Shown here in pieces: positions 30,336 to 40,790 of a stretch of DNA of 64,000 nucleotides. Position numbers and translations under genes: made by a program. The notes under the pieces were generated by a model. It was given only the letters and a program-made list of their open reading frames with translations. It did not search any database and was not told where the DNA came from. This DNA is from Melastoma dodecandrum (Eukaryota > Streptophyta > Magnoliopsida > Myrtales > Melastomataceae). The stretch lies in contig JARUPY010000387.1 in assembly GCA_029817715.1 (NCBI GenBank), forward strand, positions 1,426,001 through 1,490,000. Reading direction: 5' to 3'. Every line of letters starts with the position of its first letter. The stretch's first letter is position 1.

Positions 30336-32385
30336 TTAAATATGACAAGTGATAAGCATTTTTAGGATATACTTCCTCGACTCTAAAAGGACCGTCCCAG
30401 GTTGGAAACCATTTGCCCAAAAATAATCTCTTTTCCTAATTGGGAGAATCATCTTCGAGACTAAATCTCCCCTTTTGAAAGATTTTAAAACAACCTTTTT
30501 ATTATAACTTCGAGTGACCCTTTCTTTTTTAACCTGAATTCGGTTCAATGCTTGAAAACGTGTCAACTCTAATTTCTCTAATTCGATGTGCATCGATTCT
30601 TTATAATCGATCGGGCGATCATTTTGATGGGCCAAGAATCGCATCGATTTATAATGAACTTTGATGGACATGATCGCATCATGTCGGTAAACTAAACTAT
30701 ATGGAGCTTGACCGATGCTTTCACGTTTAGTAACACGCAAAGCCCAAAGTACGTCCAATAACAATGTATGCCAAGATCGAGGATTATCATCGATCATCTT
30801 TTGAATGACGTTTGTTATAATCTTATTGGTAGATTCAGCTTGTCCATTCGATTGAGCATAATAGGGCGAGGAATTTGTCAATACAAATATGAACTCTGAT
30901 GCAAATTCCTTAATCATACTACCATTAAAAACAATGGCATTATCGATCACTATATTCTGATGAATGCCAAATCTATAAATGATGCTCGATCGAAGAAAAT
31001 CTACCACATCATTTTGAGTAATATTCTTATAAGCCTTTGCTTCGACCCATTTGGTGAAGTAATCCGTGGCCACAAGGATATAAGAGTCTCCATTATTTGA
31101 GCTTGGCCGTATTTCTCTATTCATATCCATAGCCCATGATCGAAATGGCTAAGGTTTGACTACAAGGTGTAAATGAGTCGCGGGTACATGAGTTATTGGC
31201 CCATGTTTTTGACATTTTTCACATCATTTAGCCATATTTATACAATCTTTCATCATCGAAGGCCAATAGAAACCATGCATCTTGATCGACCAGCACATAT
31301 TCGACCCAGAATGATGAAGGCCACACAATCCCTGATGTGTTTCCAACATTATAGGGATTGCTTCATCCATATCGACGCTTCTCAAAAGGGCACCATCATT
31401 CTGCTTTCGATATAACACGTCATCGATTAAAGTATAGAATCGCGCTGATAATTTTACTTGGCGGGTTGCCCCTTTCCTAGGATTGGTGAAAAATTCCATG
31501 AATGATTTTCTCCAATCAGTCGTCGAACAAAAAATACTTACAGCGTTTAAATGTGTGGTGTCATTGGTCAACACAGAAGATAACGATTGTACATGCCCTC
31601 AAATTTCTTGCAATAATTGAGGGCTAACTCTAAAACCGGAAGCATGCTGTGCCAATTCATTTGCCACGGAGTTTTCTTCTCTGAGAATATTTTCGAAACG
31701 AATTTCTTTAAAGAAAGAAGACAACTCGTGCACTTTATCCAGGTATTGCTGAAGATGATCGAAGGTCCACATGCTCAATCCTAGGACATGATTAATGACA
31801 AGCTGCGAGTCTCTTCGTACCACCCCATGGAGTACATGAAGATCGATCATGGTTTTTAAAGTGAGGATTAAGGCCTCATACTTTACAGAATTATTTATTA
31901 ACTTGTCATCGATTCTATAAGCCACTTTGTGCCTAATTCTCAAAAGTGATACAATATAAATTCATATTCCACTTGTGCCTAATTCTCAAAAGTGATACAA
32001 TATAAATTCATATTCCAACTCCTTCACTTGACACGGATCCATCAAACCAAGCTTCCCAAAATTCTATCTGATCTTTTGGACCGGTTAGTCTGGAATCAGT
32101 GTATTGAGCCAAGAAGTCAGCCAAGATATGCCATTTAATTGCTCCTGTGGTCGATTTGAACATCGAAAGGAGACAAAATAAGGCTCCATTAACTTGCCTT
32201 CCAGACAACATAGGGATAACAAATAACATTTTCTGTACAGGGGCCTTCGATATTACATACACTGTACTGCTTCCAATATACTGTCAAACCTTCATGACTG
32301 CATAATACAATGAAAGACATAGCTTCTCATTGTCAGTGTACCTATATTCGATTGGAGAAAGTATTCGAGACAAGTAACAAATAAC
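30336..32385 (-). pseudogene. Degenerate pol of the second Tat element (RNase H, archaeal-type RNase H, integrase)
   Basis: On the minus strand: the end of the gypsy RNase H (YTDNEKLCLSLYYAV near 32330, then DFLAQYTDS near 32110); the archaeal-type RNase H beginning EAWFDGSVSSEGVGI (about 32050) and continuing in 31943-31599 (YEALILTLKTMID, ENSVANELAQHASG); the integrase zinc region 31574-31224 (ETHQGLCGLHHSGSNM); and the integrase core and C-terminus 31130-30336 (VATDYFTKWVEA, VIDNAIVFNG, NGQAESTNK, SFKRGDLV). The integrase D, D, E residues are kept here, unlike in the first element. Two stops or frame changes separate the blocks. Confidence 0.85.
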
Positions 32386-32390
32386 TCGTT

Positions 32391-32503
32391 CCTTTCATTA
32401 GCAACGTTGGGGACTAGATGATAATTTCAAACTTGAATTAACCATCCTTCAAACCAAATGTCATGAATGCTCGTTCGGAACAAGTATGACTAAAAAGAAC
32501 TAC
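32391..32503. repeat. Segment shared with 38146-38258 (LTP spacer)
   Basis: CTTTCATTAGCAACG(T/C)TGGG...CGTTCGGAACAAGTA occurs in both LTP spacers with few differences. It shows that the spacer between LTP1 and LTP2 was once like that between LTP2 and LTP3. Confidence 0.85.
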
Positions 32504-35337
32504 GCGCGCCTTCCAGCCTAGCACGCGCGTAGTGGTTCGAACGACCCGAGGATCCAGGCCCGCTCTCCAAGACCCAACCGGTCGACGTCACGACTCGGGC
32601 GTCGGACGCTGTGGAAGAGAATTGGTTAATCCCTCCCTGGGTTCCTAACTAGGCCTGCTCGGGCCCTCGCCGACCTCCCTGTTTTCTTAAAAGGCGACGG
32701 CCGAAAGGCGGAGCATGATCCGAAGAAGGAACTTTCGAGAGAAATCGGGAGCGGCCCGTGTCATCCATTCCTCATCCAAAATGGCTCCGTAAAAAGGTTG
32801 TTGTTTAACCTAGGTAAACTATACGGAGTCGCCACCGACTTAGTTTTGAAAGCTGGTTTAAGTCGGAAAACCAGAGTAGGATTCGGGGATTCCTATTTAC
32901 TAACTCTTACATTCTAACATGCGAAAAAGGAGGTGGCGTTTGCTTCAAAAGATTTGTTGTTGTTTAACGGGTGTTGGACCCAATCCGGGCATGACTCCGG
33001 ATTCATGTCAATATTTTACGGGCGTTGGACCCGATTCGGGCTTTTTGGGCTCGAACTCATGTGTGTTTGGCAAACAGCATGCGAGGATAAGCCTATGAGT
33101 CTAAGGCATACGGCCAAGCACAAACAATTATTTAGATCAACAGGGGCGGGGAAGGATGGTGACCGTGGGCCTATGCACTTTGGCCCACGGCCCGTTACAT
33201 GTGGAAATAATGAAAAACGGGAGGCCCGCACCTCCCTCATGTACCCGAGGCCCGCGGGGATGGCTTTACATCGGTCGGGTTCGTCAGTTGAGGCCGCTTT
33301 TCGAGAAGTGCTTCCATCATGGGTTTCCTCGCGAGCCTTCAGTCTTCGAAATTCGTTTTGTCGAACTCCCGTGAAGCTCGATTGATTTTCATGCAAATCA
33401 AACCAGAATGCGGTGGTCAGAAAATTATAATTGAATATTTAAAACAATTAAAATTAACTATTGTAAGTCGGAGTGAGACTTACGGGGCGTTGTGTGGCCC
33501 GTTGATGTCGATCTTCCGTGATGTCAGAAGATAACAGGGCGTTGTGTGACCCGTTGATATTGATCTTCAATGACGTCGAAAAATGGATGTCCCTTGGTGA
33601 TGAATTTCTCGTTGTTTTACATGCAAAACAAAGGAAATGAGAGTGATGTACAAAGCCAGGAATCCAATAGTATAAGTTTCATGTCGATACAAAGTATGGA
33701 ACGTAAATTATGAATGAAAGAGTAAGGGATCAACATGCAGATATGAACCTTCGACAGTTTTGATGCCTCTCAGAAAAATGTGTATAACTTTTAGTTCAGT
33801 TCATGAAAATGAGCCTACTTATACTCCAAACAAAGCTTTTGAGTCAGGAATCTAATGGCACATGTCTTAGGTCAATACAAGTTCCATAAAGAAAGTTATG
33901 AGTGAAAGAGTAAAGGACCAATATGCAGATCTGAACCTTCGACAGTTTTGCTGCCTTTTAGAAAAACGTATATAACTTTTAGTTCAGTCCATAAAAATGA
34001 ACCTACTTATACTCAAAACAAATTTCTTTAAGTCAGAAATCTAATGGCATATGTTTTAGGTCAATAAGAGTTCCAGAAAGAAAGTTATGAGTGAAAGAGT
34101 GAACTGTCGTCATACAGACCCGAACCTAGGGATGTTTAGGTTCTTCGAAAACACTCTATTCATGTGTAAATGCCATGTAATTTTAAAACTACTAAAACTT
34201 TGTGCATGAAACATCATATACAGCTAGTGAGACATGTCTAGAATATATTTGAAGTTCGATGTATGGCGAAAATGTAAACGAACATATCCAAAAGTGCGAA
34301 ACTCGGTTGTTTGCAACTAGTACAATATTTTGTTGGAAACTCCTAGGGTACGAACTCAAATTGTGCTTGATTGGTATCTTTAGAACCGTATTTAAGTTAG
34401 GAATCAAATACAAGTAGTTTCACACGATTCCGACAAGTACACAGAAAGATATGCAGAAAAAAACAAAGATTACGCAGGCAGATCCGAGGCATGCTCGCAC
34501 TTACCGAGCTATTTTGGCTCGATGGAGGGGCTGCAACATGTCCCAACATACCAGGACGTATGAAGGAGAGGGGATGTGGGAGTCTTGAGCTATTTATGTG
34601 ATCACGGGATGTCTTTGGGAGTTGGTTGTCCGCTGTCCAACACTTGCACCTGCGCAAACAAGAAAACGTCAAAGCAAAAGGGAGCACTTCAACGGAGCTA
34701 CGAGGCTACGGAAGGTGGTAGTTGAGTCCCCCTCGTCTTTGGACGAGGGAAGGCATATCCTAGACACCGGGGAGAGTTCCTCGAGCGGATTCAAGGAGAC
34801 GACGAGGGGAGGACGCCAGGAGTCGTTCGGGGCAGCCATCATTTGTCCTTGCCGCTACCATCGATTTGTGAAGCTGCATTGAGCTATTCGCGGTCAAGTT
34901 GGTTGGGGGTCTCCGTGGGCATGGCTAGACCTACCTAGTGGTCATTGGATGGAGAGAGCGGAACCAATGTCTGGAGGGAGTGCTGGAGAATCTCTGAGGG
35001 GTGGAGCGTCTCTGAAGTAGAAGCGTCCGTATCCTCTGATGTGTCTGTGATGTCCCTATATAATTGATTTTTTATTATTGGGTGAGGGACAGAAGATAAC
35101 GATTCCCTCAATTCATCCTAACAATCTGCGGTTGCCTTGGGTGAATGGATATTTGATTGGGGAATTCAGAGAATGTGATTAATTTTTTTCTAATTGTAGG
35201 ATTATCTGATGAATACGATAAGGCATGTTTTAAAAGAAAATCAGCTAACGTGATTATGCAAATGATTGAATTAAAGAAATCAAGTCGCAATCTTATCTAA
35301 TATCATTATTATTATTTTTTCCAATTTGGGGTATTAT
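32504..35337. mobile_element. 2.8-kb insertion in the LTP1-LTP2 spacer, unclassified (LTR-retrotransposon-like)
   Basis: Comparison with the second spacer, where 38258 continues straight into ATGTATGATCGG, shows that 32504-35337 is extra DNA. It begins next to a GC-rich hairpin (CTACGCGCG...CGCGCGTAG, 32501-32532). It contains GGAGTCGCCACCGACTTAG near 32825, which resembles leader or LTR sequences of plant gypsy elements, and a tandem repeat (separate entry). Scattered ORFs (33016-33396, 34598-34882) are not recognised. Terminal repeats and a target duplication were not found. Confidence 0.5.
33654..34130. repeat. Tandem repeat, period about 188 bp, about 2.6 copies
   Basis: Recurrent landmarks are GTCAGGAATCTAATGGCA or variant at about 33654, 33841 and 34031; ACCTTCGACAGTTTTG at about 33748 and 33937; and ATAACTTTTAGTTCAGT at about 33785 and 33974. 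Confidence 0.75.
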
Positions 35338-35917
35338 CATGTATGATCGGATTATGAGACATGATTGATAATATCGATGCTTAGAGACTGTTTTTCAGAT
35401 GTCATGTGCTTTGCATGCCCGATTTTAAAGGCTTTGTCCGTTGTTATTGAAGTTTAGTCGGTTCCCTTATGCACGGAAAAGAAAAAACTCCACGGAATAT
35501 TGATGTGTGCGATGCATTGTTGGTCTTGATAATACCAATGTCCTCCCTGGATAAGCCAAAGGTCGATACGAGGACGAGGAGACTTATTTTTATCCGTTCG
35601 AGAAGGATTCCGATGTTACTCGACCTAAATACACACAGATATACATTAACTGAATCGTGACAAATAAGTACATATGACAAGTAAAAAACAACAAAGTCTA
35701 ACGAGTAGCTGTCATCGAATTAAAACCCGAGCATCTCTGGAGACGGATTGAAAAACAAGCAAGAAAATGGCACGATCAAAATCAAAAGAATGCATACAAC
35801 GAAAGCAATCAAGGTCCCAGATCTAGAACAAAAAAAAATCTCTTTTCGCTAGAGTCCGTGGGAGAGGAGAGCTGGCCCTGTTGAGGTGGCCGGGTAGGGA
35901 CGATCTACGGTGCGATG

Positions 35918-36417
35918 TGTTTGCACACGAAACACGTCGTGATATAACGGAGACTAACACAAAGTTAAAGAAATGTGGTCGCCAAGACTTTTAGATAACA
36001 GTAATGCAAAGCACAAGAACAAGAACACAAACAAAAACACTTACTTCCATTGGTAGAGAACAAATTACAGGGAGACAACCATAAAACTAAATATTCAATG
36101 ACGGTTATTCTTGATCCTTCAACTCCCATTTGACAGTTATCCTCAATTTCCGCACATTTTAATTATGATCTTCTACCTTATTTTTTTCAAGATTATCCAC
36201 AAAATTTGATTGTCCCACATTGATTTGTCTGGATGACTGGGTAAGATTTTCTCCTGGGAGAATCCTCCATCGACTCGATAGTATTTTACCAGATGATGAG
36301 ATTTTTACAGTAAACTAATTTGGCAACATATATATTTCTTGAGTCAACTTAACTATATTTATCGATTGTGTTCTACTCAAATCACAATCGACAACCCAAA
36401 ATTATATGGTGTAAACA
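35918..36417 (-). mobile_element. Solo LTR of the second Tat family
   Basis: Bounded by TGTTTGCA and TGTAAACA. The first 40 bases are almost the same as those of the LTR at 25510 (ACGAAACACGTCGTGATATA). It is missing at the corresponding place of duplication unit B (about 38805), giving a natural empty site. Flanking 5-mers CGATG and CCATT match only in part, so the target duplication is not clear. Confidence 0.75.
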
Positions 36418-37032
36418 CCATTTGCAGTGTTAAATTATATAATTTATATCAAACATCACCTAATAGCTTAAACTTTTAAGTTAAAAAGTACTAGAGTTTT
36501 GCATCCGTTGGTCAAAACTATCATCAAACGTGATAAAATGGTTGGAAGATGAAAAAACATTTACTTGTATGTCGAAACAAAAGGACCAGAGTTGATTTGG
36601 GTATGAAAAAGAGATGGGAATTATATCATAAATGAAGTATTAATGACATGTTAAATCAATAATAAATTTATCTGACGTTTTAAACGTGACAATTGTCGAT
36701 GTACGTCGACAACTCAGAAAATTTGAAGTATGAGATCAACATCAGGGGACACGGCTATTAGTATTTGTCGGATGAGAAGTACAATGTGCCTTGTTGTCTG
36801 CATAAATTCAAACTATTACCGGCAGCCTAATCAATTATTCCTTCCTTGTCCACAAGTCTCGGAATTATTCGATGATATCTATAAACTTCCGATGATTTTA
36901 ATTTTTATTTCTTGTTAAATTGTCGTACCATATTGCCTGTGAAGCTATTGTTTCGAAAAATATGACAGCTTGAATCGAACATCTTCTGTCCTAAACCACA
37001 TTCGGGAGGCCACCTACACCATTTACTCCCCC

Positions 37033-37039
37033 TATAAAA
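37033..37039 (+). promoter_or_regulatory. TATA box of LTP copy 2
   Basis: CCCCTATAAAACGCCTCACC about 105 bp before the ATG, aligned with the TATA of copies 1 and 3. Confidence 0.7.
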
Positions 37040-37140
37040 CGCCTCACCAGTTCACCACTAAATTCATACGAAATAACACAATTTATTGCTTGAAAAGAAA
37101 AGGGACAGAAGGAAGCGTCCGACTTTTGTGCGAGGAAACG

Positions 37141-37440
37141 ATGGCCAGCTCAAATAACACGACGACTGCGACGTTCATTGTTGTAATCATAGCAATCTCT
37201 GCTTTAGGTAGCCATGCCATCTGCAATGTCTCCATTGATGAGATCGAAACGTGCTTGCCAGCAGTCACGAGAGGGAGGCCTACAAACCCGACAGGTACGT
37301 GCTGCTCCGTTCTAAGGAGAGCCGACCTTCCTTGCCTTTGTGGGTACAAGACCAGCATATTTATCCCGAGCTCCGTCGACATCAACCTTGCTATGGGGCT
37401 TCCTTCTAAGTGCGGGCTTCGACGTCCCGCTAATTGCTAA
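37141..37440 (+). CDS. DIR1-like non-specific lipid transfer protein, copy 2
   Basis: 99 residues from ATG 37141, with the signal peptide and eight-cysteine motif as in copy 1. Mature differences include VSIDEIE, GRPTNPTGTCC and IFIPSSVDI, which it shares with copy 3. It is therefore closer to copy 3, consistent with the later duplication of units A and B. No intron and no defect; presumably secreted and lipid-binding. Confidence 0.85.
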   Translation: MASSNNTTTATFIVVIIAISALGSHAICNVSIDEIETCLPAVTRGRPTNPTGTCCSVLRRADLPCLCGYKTSIFIPSSVDINLAMGLPSKCGLRRPANC

Positions 37441-37801
37441 AGGAGCTGAAGATACACCGACGCACGCCCAATACACAACTACGATCATTAATGACAGCTA
37501 AGGTCACGATAATAAGTGCTTAAGAATAAGGAAGGGTTATCAAAATCCTCTTCTTGAGTTCCGATGACTACTTGACTTGGTATTGTGATATTAATAATGA
37601 ATCATGATAATTTAATTGCGATAAATGACATCAGTATTTGATCCACCCCTTTACCTTATTGAACACCGTAGTTTTTTCTGTGAATAATGATTGTCAAATT
37701 CATTTGTTTCTTCTCTTTCTTCTTCATCTTCTTTTGGTCGATCTGCGCAACTCTCGATGACTGCTTGCCATGATCTTATAATATAAATAAGGAATCCCAA
37801 G

Positions 37802-38074
37802 TTACGCATAATACGAAATACTTGCTCCAATCGTTTCTCTCATTGATCGACGTAATATGTACTCGAATCTTCCTTCTAAGTGAAATGTGAGCTTGCAAAG
37901 CATGTATTTGAATGACGCTGAAGGTGTAACACCAATAGCATTAAAGTTTTCATGGAACGATTTTACGCCGAATACATACGCAGTGGAAGTGGTTCGGGTG
38001 ATGGTAAAATCATTGAGACTCAATCCATTGATCCTCAAGATCTCGCAGTCCAAATGGTGAATTTCTGACGGCAC
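37802..38074 (-). CDS. Hypothetical ORF in the LTP2-LTP3 spacer
   Basis: A 90-residue ORF (MPSEIHHLDCEILRINGLSL...) with mixed hydrophobic and polar composition, no signal peptide, no membrane segment and no family I recognise. Only this spacer retains it; the matching part of the LTP1 spacer is lost. May be a fragment or chance. Confidence 0.2.
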   Translation of the reverse strand: MPSEIHHLDCEILRINGLSLNDFTITRTTSTAYVFGVKSFHENFNAIGVTPSASFKYMLCKLTFHLEGRFEYILRRSMRETIGASISYYA

Positions 38075-39415
38075 AAATAGTTAAGCATGATTAAAGTTGA
38101 GCTTCTGCACATTCCTAAAGTCATCATCCTTCATCAATTTTCTTTCATTAGCAACGCTGGGGACTAGATGATAATTTCAAACTTGAATTAGCCATCCTTC
38201 AAACCAAATGTGACATGAATGCTCGTTCGGAACAAGTACGACTAAAAAGAATTACATGTATGATCGGACTATGAGACATGATTGATAATATCGATGCTTA
38301 AGGACTGTTTTCATATGTCATTTGTCCGTTTGTTATTGAAGTTTTCTAAGTTACCTTATGCACGGAAAAGAATAAACTCCACGGAATATTGATGTGTGCG
38401 ATGCATTGTTGGTCATGATAATGCCAATGTCCTCCCTGGATAAGCCAAGGTCGACACGAGGACGAAGAGACTTATTTTTTTCCATTCGATGAGAATTCCG
38501 ATGTTACTCGACCTAAATACACACATATACGTTAACTGAATCGTGACAGGTGAGTTAATAAGACAAGTAAAAATCAACAAAGGCTAACGAGTAGCTGTCA
38601 TCGAATTAAAACCAGAGCATCTCTGAGGACGGATTGAAAAACAAGCAAGAAATGGCACGATCAAAACCAAAAGAATGCATACAACGAACGCAATCAAGGT
38701 CCCAGATTCAGGAAAAAAGAAAAAACTATATTCACCAGAGCCCGTCGGAGAGGAGACCTAGCCCTGTTGAGGTGGCCGTGCTGGAAGGATCGACGGCGCG
38801 GTGGCAGTGTTAAATTATATAATTTAAACTAAGCATCACATAATAACTTAAACTTTTAAATTAAAAAGTTGTAAAATGAACGTATACGTTGGTCAAAACT
38901 ATCTTCAAACATGATTAAATGGTTGAAAAATGACAAAACATTTACTCGTGTGTTAAAACAAAAGAATTGGAGTTGATTTGAGTATGAAAAAAAGATGAGA
39001 ATTATATCATAAATGAAGTTTTTATGCCATGTAAAATCTACAATAAATTTATCGGATGTATTAAACGTGACAAAACGTCGATGTACATCGACAACTCAGA
39101 AAATTTGAAGTAGGAGATCAACATCAGGGGAGCACAGCTGTTAGTATTTGTTGGATGAGAATTACAATGTGCCTTGCTGTCTGATTAAATTCAAATTAAA
39201 ATCGGCAGGCTAATCAATTATTCTTTCGTTGTCAACAAGTCTCGGAATTATTCGATAATATCTATAAACTTCCGAGAATTTTAATTTTTATTTCTTGTTA
39301 AAATTGTCGTACCATATTGCCTGTGAAGCTATTGTTTCGAAAAATATGACAGCTTGAATCGAACATCTACTTTCCTAAACCACATTCGGGTGGCTTCCTA
39401 CACATTTACTCCCCC

Positions 39416-39424
39416 TATAAAAAA
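39416..39424 (+). promoter_or_regulatory. TATA box of LTP copy 3
   Basis: CCCCCTATAAAAAACGCCTC, about 100 bp before ATG 39516, aligned with the other copies. Confidence 0.7.
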
Positions 39425-39515
39425 CGCCTCGCAAGTTCACAACTCAATTCATACGAGATAACACAATTTAGTACTTGAAAAGAAAGGAAGCGCCCGACTT
39501 TTGTGCGAGGAAACG

Positions 39516-39815
39516 ATGGCCAGCTCAGCTAACACGACGGCGGCAGCATTCATTGTTGTAATCATAGCAATCTCTGCTTTAGGCAGCCATGCCATCTGCA
39601 ATGTCTCCATTGATGAGATTGAAACGTGCTTGCCGGCAGTCATGAGAGGGAGGCCTACAAACCCGACAGGTACTTGCTGCTCCGTTCTAAGGAGAGCCGA
39701 CCTTCCTTGCCTTTGTGGGTACAAGACCAGCATATTTATCCCGAGCTCCGTCGACATCAACCTTGCTATGGGACTTCCTTCTAAGTGTGGGCTTCGACGT
39801 CCCGCTAATTGCTAA
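39516..39815 (+). CDS. DIR1-like non-specific lipid transfer protein, copy 3
   Basis: 99 residues from ATG 39516. The mature protein is almost identical to copy 2 (a T to M change in PAVMRGRP), and the signal peptide begins MASSANTTAAAF. All eight cysteines are present. The 5' leader is slightly shorter than in copy 2. Family role as for copy 1: small secreted lipid carrier of the DIR1 type. Confidence 0.85.
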   Translation: MASSANTTAAAFIVVIIAISALGSHAICNVSIDEIETCLPAVMRGRPTNPTGTCCSVLRRADLPCLCGYKTSIFIPSSVDINLAMGLPSKCGLRRPANC

Positions 39816-40122
39816 AGGAGCTGAAGATACATCGACTCATGTCCGATACATATCCACGAAGAAAGCACAGGGGACTTGTTCATCTAATGTCTCTATAATA
39901 AGTGCCTAAGAATAAGGAAGGGTTATCAAAAATCCTCTTCGTCTTACTTCCACTTTTTGATTAAGGTGTTTGTGTTCCGAATGACTATTTGTCTTGTTCT
40001 CGTGATATAATAAATAATGAATCATGATAATGTAAATGAGATAAAAGAAAGACCGGCATCCAAGAAAGAAAAGGTGGACATCCAAAATTATTTTGTTTGA
40101 ATAAGGAGGGCACCACGCGATC

Positions 40123-40323
40123 ATGTACCTCTAGGAAGCCGGCACGCTCCACCCTTCCATCCTCGGTGAATAATGCCAGCAAAGAAATTTTATCATTGAA
40201 GTACCAGATCGGCTGTTGATTGTTTTTGACAGCCACCTGCAGAAGGGAGCTTGGTGGACCAGTAGACATGTTCTGGAACATGACCATGGGCAAGAGTGTC
40301 CTTGCGGTTGTCCCAGGTTGCAA
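40123..40323 (-). pseudogene. Beta-adaptin appendage fragment
   Basis: 67 codons on the minus strand ([20 protein letters not shown], then [20 protein letters not shown] and FTEDGRVER) match the appendage (ear) region of plant AP-1/AP-2 beta-adaptin. Similarity ends near 40123 at FLEVH; the rest of the frame is unrelated. There is no flanking beta-adaptin exon, so this is a captured or relic gene fragment lying just after duplication unit B. Confidence 0.8.
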
Positions 40324-40409
40324 TGGAGGAAAAGAAAGAATAATGGAAAGATTTATTTAGTTCTTTTCATGTGGGCAAATAAATAATATACGACATTTAT
40401 CCGTAAAAA

Positions 40410-40790
40410 AGAAATAAGGTTAGTTTTGAAAAAAATTCGTGAAATACAGTTTGATTTTACAAAACTCTCAAAATATAGTTTTTAAGGCACGGTCGAGAAC
40501 CACATCAATCAATTTACTAAGAAGACGCGGTTCTCAACCGCGCCTTAAGTGTAACAAAGAAAGACGGGGTTGAGAACCGCTTCTATCACCCTTACTACTG
40601 GGAGAAATTTTTTCTAAGAACGTAAATATCGCGGTTGAAAACCTTGCCATTAATGAAAAGGCGGGATCGTATTTAGAAAAAATTTCTCCTAATAATCGTG
40701 GGTGAAAGATGCGATTTTCAATTCCATTTTTACCTAGTTGCATTTTAGGCATGGTTCTCAACCACGTTTTGCGGACGATATTTCGAGTAA
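40410..40790. repeat. Imperfect foldback repeat with GCGGTTCTCAACCGCG motifs
   Basis: GAGAAATTTTTTCTAAGAACG (40604) is mirrored by CGTATTTAGAAAAAATTTCTCC (40667). The word GGTTCTCAACC or GGTTGAGAACC recurs at about 40519, 40566 and 40745, partly inside a palindrome (GCGGTTCTCAACCGCGCC). It resembles a MITE or the sub-terminal repeats of a CACTA element; borders are not resolved. Confidence 0.5.

Larger units (their letters stand above)
25510..32390 (-). mobile_element. Second Tat-lineage Ty3/gypsy element, minus orientation, 5' truncated
   Basis: In element order on the minus strand: pol remnant (32385-30336), a gap with no recognised gene (30335-29251), an antisense PMD gene (26182-29250 on the plus strand), a polypurine tract and the 3' LTR (26024-25510). 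The layout repeats that of the first element at 1-5513 but in the opposite direction. RT, protease, gag and the 5' LTR are absent: at 32391 the sequence passes directly into DNA that also occurs at 38146-38258 in the LTP duplication. The element therefore inserted in the LTP1-LTP2 spacer and lost its 5' half. Confidence 0.8.
35338..37640 (+). repeat. LTP duplication unit A (partner of 38259-40030)
   Basis: Homology starts at ATGTATGATCGG(A/C)TTATGAG... and runs through the promoter and LTP copy 2 to the 3' flank. Unit A carries a solo LTR (35918-36417) that unit B lacks. Within it, 35338-37032 outside the LTR has no gene; it holds only short ORFs such as 35469-35660. Confidence 0.85.
38259..40030 (+). 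repeat. LTP duplication unit B (partner of 35338-37640)
   Basis: Repeats unit A without the solo LTR, including GAGATCAACATCAGGGG upstream (39115), the TATA and the LTP gene, ending in the shared 3' flank (AAGAATAAGGAAGGGTTATC near 39907). Nothing else gene-like in 38259-39415. Confidence 0.85.
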
